Source of the DNA: Chloroflexota bacterium
GTDB taxonomy: Bacteria; Chloroflexota; Dehalococcoidia; JACQUE01
Reading direction: 5' to 3'
NCBI GenBank assembly: GCA_016210425.1
Contig: JACQUE010000208.1
Span: 1-5,724 of the forward strand
Length of the DNA stretch: 5,724 bases
In this document: positions 1 through 5,362 of the stretch, piece by piece
Position numbering within the stretch: position 1 is the first letter of the stretch
How the letters are laid out: each line of letters opens with the position of its first letter
Notes under the pieces: model-generated
The model's input: only the letters and a program-made list of their open reading frames with translations
Databases searched by the model: none
Told to the model about the DNA's origin: nothing
Position numbers and translations under genes: made by a program

Positions 1-1697
1 ACCTTCACGCCCTCAGCCGTGATCTCCTCGGGGTGGGCGCGCACGTAGCTGACGACACCGGCCTCCTTGGTGTTCTGCACGACGGGGGGCTTATTGTACA
101 GGGCGAGGTCGCGGCCCAACTCCTCCAGGATTTCGACCAGGTAGACGGCCTTGCCCTGCTTGGCGAAGGTCTCCGCCAGCTCCAGGCCCACCATGCCTCC
201 GCCGACCACCAGAACCCTCTTGCCGACTTTGGACTGGTTGAGAAGAGCGTCCTCTGCGAAGATGACGTTCTCGCGGTCAACGCCCGGGATGTTCAGGGTG
301 CGCGGCCGCGAGCCGGTAGCCACCACTATCGCATCGGGCTTCTCTTTCTTGACCAGAGCAGCGTCGACGGGCGTGTTCAGCTTCACCTTGACGCCGGTCC
401 TGCCCAACTCCATGACCAGATACTGGCGGAGCCGTTCCACCTGCTCCTTGTGGACCGGCTGCGCGGCGGCGCGCAGCAGGCCACCCAACTGATCGCCCTT
501 CTCGTAGATAGTGACGTCGTGGCCGCGCTCAGCGGCGATGCGAGCTGTCTCCATGCCGCCGGGGCCGCTACCGACGACCATGACCCTCTTCCTCGTCTGG
601 GCCGGCCCGTACTCCGTCTCGCGCTCCTGGACGGCGCGGGCATTGACGGCGCAGGTCATGTGGTCGTACCTGCCTCGGTCCAGACAGCTATTGCATGACT
701 GGCATGGCGCGATGTTGCCCCAGGCGCCTCTCTGCGCCTTATTGGCCCAGTCGGGGTCGGCGATGAGCTGGCGGCCCAGGCCGACGATGTCCGCCTTGCC
801 CTCTTCGAGGATGGCCTCTGCCTGGTCGGGCCGGACGATGCGTCCGACGGCGACGACGGGGATGCTGACCCACTTCCTGATAAACTCGGCGTAGTCGACG
901 AAGGAGCCCAGGCCGTAGCTGGCGTAGAGGGGCACCACCGTGGCAATGTAGCCCTTGGGGTGCATATTGAGGCCCTGGGAGACCACCAGGGCGTCGACGC
1001 CGGCCTTCTCCAGCTCCATGGCGAAGCGGGCGGAGTCGGCGAGGGTGATGCCGTTGGGGTCCTCCTCCAGCGCAGGCATCTTATACGTGATGGCGAAGTC
1101 ATTGCCCACCGCTTGCCTGGCGGCGCGCACCACCTCCAGCGGGAAGCGCATGCGGTTCTCCAGGCTGCCGCCGTACTCGTCGTCGCGCTTGTTGTCCTGG
1201 GGCGAGAAGAACTGGCGCAGGACGTAGGCGTGGGTGCCGTGGAACTCCAGGAAGTCGAAGCCGATCTTCTTCTGCAGGTAGGCCGACTCGGCCTGGATTT
1301 CGATGGCCTCTTTAATGCCGTCCTTCGTCAGCGCGACGGGCCCCGGGGCGTCGCCGCGCCCCATGCCCAGGGCCTTGCTTGTGGCATCCCAATACTTTCC
1401 CGAGGGGCTGACAGGCGCGGGATCCTTGCCGCAAATGGCCGGCTGGATCGCGATCTTGCAGTCGGGGGCCGCCTCGTGCACCTGGTCGACCAGCGGCCGC
1501 ATCTCCTCAATGCGCTTGACCAATAGGTCATAGCTGGCGACGATCCCCGTGACCAGGGCCGCCGTGCCGCCTTTAGCGCGGGCAACGTAATAGTCGACGG
1601 CCCTCTGTCCCAACTGGCCCGGGCTGCCCATCGACAGCATGTAGGTCCGGTTCTTAAGCGTAATGCCGCCGACTTTGATCGGGTCGAACAACTTCAT
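1..1697 (-). CDS. NADH:flavin oxidoreductase, old-yellow-enzyme barrel fused to FAD/NAD(P) domains; C-terminus beyond window
   Basis: The frame is open for 565 codons from the ATG at 1697 to the left edge. Residues 1-330 form an FMN-binding TIM barrel of the old yellow enzyme family: the active-site run HGTHAY gives His153, His156 and Tyr158, followed by the family signature NKRxDEYGGSLENR. Cys332, Cys335, Cys338 and Cys349 (C-x2-C-x2-C-x10-C) are the expected 4Fe-4S ligands carrying electrons between FMN and FAD. GSGPGG at 376-381 is the FAD dinucleotide fold, with an acidic residue at the end of the next strand (IYEK), and GGGMVG at 499-504 is the NAD(P)H fold. Family members run about 640-730 residues, so roughly the last 80-150 are missing. 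Relatives include 2,4-dienoyl-CoA reductase, trimethylamine dehydrogenase, enoate reductases and bile-acid BaiCD/BaiH. The cytoplasmic substrate cannot be told from sequence, but reduction of an activated C=C bond is most likely. ATG 1697 is chosen because the N-terminus (MKLFDPIKVGGITLKNR) matches family starts and a strong ribosome site precedes it. Confidence 0.94.
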   Translation of the reverse strand, partial: MKLFDPIKVGGITLKNRTYMLSMGSPGQLGQRAVDYYVARAKGGTAALVTGIVASYDLLVKRIEEMRPLVDQVHEAAPDCKIAIQPAICGKDPAPVSPSGKYWDATSKALGMGRGDAPGPVALTKDGIKEAIEIQAESAYLQKKIGFDFLEFHGTHAYVLRQFFSPQDNKRDDEYGGSLENRMRFPLEVVRAARQAVGNDFAITYKMPALEEDPNGITLADSARFAMELEKAGVDALVVSQGLNMHPKGYIATVVPLYASYGLGSFVDYAEFIRKWVSIPVVAVGRIVRPDQAEAILEEGKADIVGLGRQLIADPDWANKAQRGAWGNIAPCQSCNSCLDRGRYDHMTCAVNARAVQERETEYGPAQTRKRVMVVGSGPGGMETARIAAERGHDVTIYEKGDQLGGLLRAAAQPVHKEQVERLRQYLVMELGRTGVKVKLNTPVDAALVKKEKPDAIVVATGSRPRTLNIPGVDRENVIFAEDALLNQSKVGKRVLVVGGGMVGLELAETFAKQGKAVYLVEILEELGRDLALYNKPPVVQNTKEAGVVSYVRAHPEEITAEGVK

Positions 1698-1705
1698 TAC
1701 AGGAA

Positions 1706-1711
1706 CTCCTT
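1706..1711 (-). promoter_or_regulatory. Shine-Dalgarno site of the flavin oxidoreductase gene
   Basis: On the minus strand AAGGAG lies 8 bases before the ATG at 1697. This is near-ideal spacing and fixes the start codon. Confidence 0.85.
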
Positions 1712-1744
1712 CTCCCCAGCGTTGTTTTGCCTTGTTGATCCAAA

Positions 1745-1760
1745 GGCAATGTCGCTTGCC
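1745..1760. promoter_or_regulatory. Inverted repeat at the predicted start point (possible operator)
   Basis: GGCAA (1745-1749) and TTGCC (1756-1760) form a perfect 5-base inverted repeat with a 6-base spacer. It sits immediately downstream of the predicted -10 box and spans the expected start point of the oxidoreductase transcript, a usual place for a repressor site. Five-base arms arise easily by chance and no regulator gene is adjacent, so this is only a candidate. Confidence 0.25.
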
Positions 1761-1789
1761 ATTATGCATCTAACTGCGGAAATCGTCAA
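1761..1789 (-). promoter_or_regulatory. Probable sigma-70-type promoter of the flavin oxidoreductase gene
   Basis: On the minus strand TTGACG (1784-1789) and CATAAT (1761-1766) are separated by exactly 17 bases (1767-1783). Transcription would begin near 1754, giving a leader of about 57 bases that includes the AAGGAG site. The promoter lies in the 112-base gap after recQ, so the oxidoreductase gene need not depend on read-through from recQ. I saw no convincing terminator between the two genes. The match is by eye; start-site mapping would settle it. Confidence 0.6.
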
Positions 1790-1809
1790 CCCTTGGAGAA
1801 GGCATCTGC

Positions 1810-3687
1810 TTAACCGTGTGATTCACCCTTAGGAGCCTTTCGGGTAAGGAAAGCACGAACATAGTTTAGTTCGGAGTAGGTGTATCCATCGCCTAGTTTA
1901 TCTATGACTGGCTTTAAGAGTTCTGTTCCGATTTCCGCCATGATTGCGCCTATGGCACGTCGCTTCTCGGCGCTAACCAGCCGCTCAAGCTCGGTTAACG
2001 CCCCTTTCCCGATTGCTTCAACCAAGTGTTGCTCGATTGTAGACACCGCGAAGCTGCGGGATATGGCTATTTCAGAAACACTCCGCCCTCTCTCGAATAA
2101 ATCCAACGTAGTACGAATCGTGGGTGGTAGCAGCACTGTTGTTTGCCGCGTCAATGATCGCTCAGAACTAGATGACTCTGCTCGCGCTTCCGTTTCACTT
2201 AAGTATTGTTTAATACAGGTCAGGAATTGATTCCCATACTTAGCTGCCTTTCGCTCGCCCACGCCATTAATCTGCTGCAAATCCCGTAGGGTTATTGGAA
2301 GTTCGCTGGCCATAAGCTTTAGCATACTATCGTGGAACACAACAAATGCCTTAACTCCACGCTCGTCTGCTATGTGCTTCCTCAGAGCGCGTAGGCGGTC
2401 GAAGAGCGCTTGATGCTGGGCTTCTCCGCCGCGTTTGTCCATCCGAGTCGAGCTGCTCGTCGCCTTCGCGGTCTTGGTGCCGCAGACATCGCAACAGAGA
2501 TCGGGGTGCGCCGCAAGCGCTTCGTCAAAGTACGCCAGAAAAGCGCGTTTGCGACATCCTTCACCCTCGGCCCACTTCACAATCTTCTGCAACTGGTCCA
2601 GCGCAACCTGGCGCTCTTTCTCCGATGACTTCTCATCGATAAAACGGCGCAGTTTGACGGCATCGCCATAAGTGTAGAAGAGGATGCAATCGCTAGGTTC
2701 ACCGTCGCGTCCCGCGCGTCCACTCTCTTGATAGTAGCCTTCCAGCGACTTCGGCAGATCGTAGTGCACAACGAAGCGTACGTCAGGCTTATCTATTCCC
2801 ATGCCAAAAGCAATAGTGGCAACCATTACCTGTACGTCGTCCCTTATGAAGGCTTCTTGTCTCAGCCGGCGCTCGTTGCTTTCTAGCCCGGCGTGGTACG
2901 GCGCAGCGCTGAACCCATCCACGCTAAGCCTGGTCGCCAGTTCTTCGGTCCCCTTACGGCTCAGGCAGTAGATTATGCCTGAATCACCCTTGCGTTCCCG
3001 CAGGTATTCTACTAGCTGCTTGTAAGCTGATTTCTTTGGCAAGACTCGATAGTACAGGTTGGGGCGATCATAGCTTCCACGGAAGCCGGCTGCCCTCTGC
3101 AATCCTAGCTGCGCCCTAACGTCTTCTTCCACCCGCCTGGTAGCGGTGGCGGTGAAAGCGCCGAACACGGCCGACGGGAAGATATGTCGCAATGCTCTGA
3201 GTTGTCGGTATTCAGGACGAAAGTCATGTCCCCATTCCGAGATGCAATGGGCCTCGTCTATGGCGAAGAAGGCTACTTTCACCGACCTGAGAAGCCCCAA
3301 GAAGCTATCCAAAGTGAGCCGTTCGGGCGCTACATACAGGAGCTTTAGCTCACCTCGCGCGACCGCTGCCTGGCGCCTCGCGATCTCCCATTGGTCAAGG
3401 GAACTGTTGATGTAAGTAGCAGCTATGCCTTGCTCTTGGAGGCCATCTACCTGGTCCTTCATGAGCGCTATCAAAGGCGAGACCACAACCGTGAGCCCAG
3501 GCTGCAGCAGGGCTGGTAACTGATAACAGAGGGACTTCCCAGCGCCCGTGGGCATAACGACAAAAACGTCCTGACTATGCAGTATGCATCGCATGATCTC
3601 CTGCTGAAGCGGGCGAAAAGAGTAGTAACCGAAGGATGATTTGAGGGTTGCCAGCAAACGGGCGTCGGTAACAGTGGTTGCTGTCAT
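1810..3687 (-). CDS. recQ: RecQ-family ATP-dependent DNA helicase (helicase-zinc-HRDC-HTH_40 order, no winged helix)
   Basis: The 625-residue protein is a superfamily 2, 3'-to-5' DNA helicase, cytoplasmic, with a role in recombination and fork repair. Visible motifs: RecQ motif 0 with Gln28/Gln29; Walker A MPTGAGKS 45-52; SPLIALMKDQ 70-79; DEAH 144-147 followed by the RecQ-specific aromatic loop CISEWGHDFRPEY 148-160; FTATAT 178-183; and motif VI QESGRAGRDG 320-329. Zinc-region cysteines are 378, 398, 399 and 402. An HRDC domain spans about 424-500 (ALFDRLRALR... LQQINGVGERKAAKYG). Residues 520-615 resemble the HTH_40 helix-turn-helix (GRSVSEIAISRSFAVSTIEQHL). The RQC winged helix normally between zinc region and HRDC is absent. 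The frame stays open upstream to an ATG at 3954, but that extension runs antisense into hisS and resembles nothing. ATG 3687 places motif 0 at the usual distance from the N-terminus. No Shine-Dalgarno precedes it. GC content by eye is about 42-52% in sampled 60-base lines, against over 70% in sampled lines of the flanking genes. Confidence 0.95.
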   Translation of the reverse strand: MTATTVTDARLLATLKSSFGYYSFRPLQQEIMRCILHSQDVFVVMPTGAGKSLCYQLPALLQPGLTVVVSPLIALMKDQVDGLQEQGIAATYINSSLDQWEIARRQAAVARGELKLLYVAPERLTLDSFLGLLRSVKVAFFAIDEAHCISEWGHDFRPEYRQLRALRHIFPSAVFGAFTATATRRVEEDVRAQLGLQRAAGFRGSYDRPNLYYRVLPKKSAYKQLVEYLRERKGDSGIIYCLSRKGTEELATRLSVDGFSAAPYHAGLESNERRLRQEAFIRDDVQVMVATIAFGMGIDKPDVRFVVHYDLPKSLEGYYQESGRAGRDGEPSDCILFYTYGDAVKLRRFIDEKSSEKERQVALDQLQKIVKWAEGEGCRKRAFLAYFDEALAAHPDLCCDVCGTKTAKATSSSTRMDKRGGEAQHQALFDRLRALRKHIADERGVKAFVVFHDSMLKLMASELPITLRDLQQINGVGERKAAKYGNQFLTCIKQYLSETEARAESSSSERSLTRQTTVLLPPTIRTTLDLFERGRSVSEIAISRSFAVSTIEQHLVEAIGKGALTELERLVSAEKRRAIGAIMAEIGTELLKPVIDKLGDGYTYSELNYVRAFLTRKAPKGESHG

Positions 3688-3696
3688 GGTGCCAAG

Positions 3697-3725
3697 ATTG
3701 TAAGCTCTGCTACCTAGGATTGCAA
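3697..3725 (-). promoter_or_regulatory. Probable recQ promoter giving a nearly leaderless mRNA
   Basis: On the minus strand TTGCAA (3720-3725) and TACAAT (3697-3702) are separated by 17 bases. The -10 box ends only 9 bases before the ATG at 3687, so transcription should start about 0-3 bases upstream of the start codon. This agrees with the absence of any purine-rich ribosome site in the intervening bases (CTTGGCACC). The call is by eye and independent of expression data. Confidence 0.55.
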
Positions 3726-3734
3726 CTATTGCAA
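3719..3734. repeat. Two ATTGCAA repeats over the recQ -35 box
   Basis: ATTGCAA occurs at 3719-3725 and 3728-3734, a 9-base step. Its core TTGCAA is its own reverse complement, so the pair reads as two identical palindromic half-sites with a 3-base gap. One half-site coincides with the recQ -35 box. This could be an operator or chance similarity in an AT-richer spacer. Confidence 0.35.
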
Positions 3735-3825
3735 TTCCTATTCGCGCGAGTTTCAGGATAGCCAAACAAGAGGGCGGCAACGTGGTGTGAGACCTGGTGA
3801 CTGGCTTCTTAGCCTCTTCATTGCC

Positions 3826-3831
3826 TATAAT
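3826..3831 (+). promoter_or_regulatory. Probable -10 box of the hisS promoter
   Basis: A perfect TATAAT lies 33 bases before the hisS start codon and predicts a start near 3838, with a leader of about 26 bases carrying the GGAGG site. The -35 region is weak: TGGCTT at 3802-3807 with 18-base spacing is the best I find. So short a leader leaves no room for a T-box or an attenuator. Confidence 0.5.
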
Positions 3832-3853
3832 GCCATTGTTAGCGAATCTGACC

Positions 3854-3858
3854 GGAGG
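3854..3858 (+). promoter_or_regulatory. Shine-Dalgarno site deciding the hisS TTG start
   Basis: GGAGG is 5 bases before TTG 3864. An in-frame TGA at 3849-3851 closes the frame upstream and no ATG or GTG lies between it and the conserved APRGT segment, so TTG 3864 is the only sensible start. Confidence 0.85.
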
Positions 3859-3863
3859 CTTGC

Positions 3864-5123
3864 TTGTATCGAGCACCAAGGGGCACCAACGACATCCTGC
3901 CCGCTGACCAGTCCTATTGGCGTATGGTGGAGAAGGTTGCTGCCGAGCTATCACGCCTCTACGGCTACCAGCGCATCGATACGCCCGTCTTCGAGGACGC
4001 GAGCCTCTTCGTGCGCACGGTCGGCGAGGGCACGGACATCGTCGAGAAGGAGACCTACACCTTCGAGGATAGAGGCAACAACCGGCTGACGCTGCGCCCC
4101 GAGGGGACGGCCCCCGTCTGCCGCGCCTACATCGAGCACGGCATGGCGAGCCTTCCTCAGCCCATCAAGCTCTACTATTTTGCCCCCATCTTCCGCTACG
4201 ACAGGCCCCAGGCGGGCCGCTACCGCGAGCACCACCAGTTCGGCTGTGAGGCCCTGGGTGACCTGGACCCGGCCCTGGATGCCGAGGTTATCGGGCTGGC
4301 CTGGGAGCTATATCGGAGGCTGGGGCTGCAGGAGATATCGCTGCAGCTAAACAGCATCGGGCACCCTGGGTGCCGCCCTGCCTATCTGCAGAAGCTGGTG
4401 GAGCATTACCGGGCGCACGTCCAGAGCATCTGCGCCGACTGCAAGGTGCGCCTGGAGAAGAACCCGCTGCGGCTCCTCGACTGCAAAGAGCCCGGCTGCC
4501 AGCACATCGCCAATGCGGCGCCAACAATGGCGGGGTACCTTTGCGCTGAGTGCCGAGAGCACCTGGAGGGTGTCCAGTCCAATCTGGAGGCCCTGGGCAT
4601 CCCGTTTCAGATGAATCACCGCCTTGTCCGAGGCTTTGACTACTATACCAAGACCGTCTTCGAGTTCTGGCCGCCGCAGGAGGGTGCACAGAGCACGATC
4701 GGCGCGGGCGGTCGCTACGACGGGCTCATCGAGGCCCTGGGCGGCAGGCCGACGCCCGGCGTGGGCTTCGCCACCGGCATCGAGCGCCTCATCATCAACT
4801 TGAAGGCCCAGGGTGTCGAGGCGCCGACTATCGGCGGCGTGCAGGTCTTCGTGGGCTACAAGGGCGCCGAGGCGAAGAAAGCGGCCTTCACGCTGACGGC
4901 GGAGCTGCGAGAAGCAGGCGTTGCCGCTGTCCTCAGCACCGGCGACAGGAGCCTCAAGGCGCAGATGCGCCACGCCGACGCCCTGGGAGCGCGCTATGCC
5001 CTCATCCTGGGGTCGAAGGAGCTTGCCGAGGGGACCGTCACGCTGCGGGACATGGCGCGCGCCGAGCAGCGGAGCGTGCCGCGCGGCGAGGTGGCACAGG
5101 AGCTGCTGAGGCTGTTAGCCTGA
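3864..5123 (+). CDS. hisS: Histidine-tRNA ligase (histidyl-tRNA synthetase)
   Basis: The 419-residue class II aminoacyl-tRNA synthetase charges tRNA-His with histidine using ATP, as a cytoplasmic homodimer. The length is normal for bacteria (about 420). The N-terminus has the family's APRGTxDILP (4-13). Motif 1 lies around YGYQRIDTPVFED (33-45). LTLRPEGTAPVCRAY (75-89) and motif 2 FRYDRPQAGRYREHHQFGCE (110-129) follow. The histidine-specific LVRGFDYYTK (254-263) carries the catalytic Arg256. Motif 3 is GxGGRYDGLIEALGG...PGVGFATGIERL (280-309). The anticodon-binding domain occupies about 325-419. The insertion domain holds six cysteines (190, 193, 207, 212, 227, 230) that could bind zinc. Translation starts at TTG 3864, supported by GGAGG 5 bases upstream and an in-frame stop at 3849. 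The gene is divergent from recQ and convergent with the sortase gene; no histidine-biosynthesis or aspS neighbour is visible. Confidence 0.97.
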   Translation: MYRAPRGTNDILPADQSYWRMVEKVAAELSRLYGYQRIDTPVFEDASLFVRTVGEGTDIVEKETYTFEDRGNNRLTLRPEGTAPVCRAYIEHGMASLPQPIKLYYFAPIFRYDRPQAGRYREHHQFGCEALGDLDPALDAEVIGLAWELYRRLGLQEISLQLNSIGHPGCRPAYLQKLVEHYRAHVQSICADCKVRLEKNPLRLLDCKEPGCQHIANAAPTMAGYLCAECREHLEGVQSNLEALGIPFQMNHRLVRGFDYYTKTVFEFWPPQEGAQSTIGAGGRYDGLIEALGGRPTPGVGFATGIERLIINLKAQGVEAPTIGGVQVFVGYKGAEAKKAAFTLTAELREAGVAAVLSTGDRSLKAQMRHADALGARYALILGSKELAEGTVTLRDMARAEQRSVPRGEVAQELLRLLA

Positions 5124-5156
5124 GAGCTTGTGAGTCTATTGCAGCCACTAACTGTC

Positions 5157-5177
5157 ACCCCGAGCATAGCGAGGGGT
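5157..5177 (+). repeat. Palindromic repeat copy A
   Basis: Stem ACCCC/GGGGT encloses the 11-base loop GAGCATAGCGA. Within the loop GC (5164-5165) can pair with GC (5169-5170), leaving the triloop ATA and flanking GA/GA mismatches. It is preceded by TGTC and followed by CTTGC. Confidence 0.75.
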
Positions 5178-5218
5178 CTTGCTCTATCAAAACGAGATGC
5201 CTGTGGCAAATAGGCCGG

Positions 5219-5239
5219 ATGCTTCACTTCGTTCAGCAT
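5219..5239 (-). repeat. Palindromic repeat copy B
   Basis: Read on the minus strand, stem ATGCT/AGCAT encloses GAACGAAGTGA. Inner pairs AC/GT close a GAA triloop, with GA on both sides. It is preceded by CTGTC, the same left flank as copy A. Confidence 0.75.
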
Positions 5240-5263
5240 GACAGTTTGTGAGATCTTCAGCGC

Positions 5264-5281
5264 AACCGAGCGGCCTCGGTT
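5264..5281. repeat. 7-base inverted repeat, 4-base loop
   Basis: AACCGAG (5264-5270) and CTCGGTT (5275-5281) pair perfectly around CGGC. No T-run follows on either strand, so this is not an intrinsic terminator of the usual kind. It lies in the spacer between repeat copies B and C and may be part of a longer repeat unit. Confidence 0.5.
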
Positions 5282-5292
5282 CGAGGGGCAAG

Positions 5293-5313
5293 ATTCCTCC
5301 CTTCGGTCGGAAT
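5293..5313 (-). repeat. Palindromic repeat copy C
   Basis: Read on the minus strand, stem ATTCC/GGAAT encloses GACCGAAGGGA. Inner pairs CC/GG close a GAA triloop, with GA on both sides. CGTC precedes it and CTTGC follows, matching the flanks of copy A. It has the same orientation as copy B. Confidence 0.75.
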
Positions 5314-5338
5314 GACGCCGTTTGGCTATTTTCCGACC
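5305..5338. repeat. 8-base inverted repeat overlapping repeat copy C
   Basis: GGTCGGAA (5305-5312) and TTCCGACC (5331-5338) are perfect inverted repeats with an 18-base loop, 25 bases downstream of the sortase stop codon. The left arm overlaps repeat copy C, so the two hairpins cannot form together. It could act as a transcript-end structure for the sortase gene, but no T-run follows. Confidence 0.45.
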
Positions 5339-5362
5339 CAATGACACGAACTGATGTGCCAA

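Larger units (their letters stand above)
5150..5246. repeat. 97-base inverted pair of palindromic repeats (BIME- or MITE-like)
   Basis: The outer ends AACTGTCA (5150-5157) and TGACAGTT (5239-5246) are perfect 8-base inverted repeats. Just inside each end sits one copy of a short palindrome (5157-5177 on plus, 5219-5239 on minus), facing inward across about 41 bases. The pair lies between the convergent hisS and sortase genes, where such elements often sit and may limit read-through. It encodes no protein; the minus-strand translation through it (with NEVKHP and SDRREES) is the junk peptide typical of these repeats. Transposase and clear target-site duplication are absent. Confidence 0.7.

Noticed and set aside
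33..698. 221-codon plus-strand open frame and neighbouring long plus-strand frames up to 1533
   Set aside because: They are mirror frames of the GC-rich oxidoreductase gene. The minus frame carries every expected motif in order; the plus frames show none.
3688..3863. T-box or histidine attenuator before hisS
   Set aside because: No T-box core, no His-codon leader peptide and no terminator hairpin; the predicted leader is only about 26 bases.
3688..3954. 89-codon N-terminal extension of recQ to an ATG at 3954
   Set aside because: It overlaps the start of hisS in antisense, covers both predicted promoters, and shows no family similarity. RecQ proteins begin close to motif 0, which fits the ATG at 3687.
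4347..4973. 208-codon minus-strand open frame inside hisS
   Set aside because: Antisense shadow of a GC-rich coding region, with no recognisable domain and no ribosome site supporting it.
4994..5362. 122-codon minus-strand open frame between the sortase gene and hisS
   Set aside because: It is translated from the palindromic repeats and the antisense of the hisS end. Peptides such as NEVKHP and SDRREES are repeat-derived.
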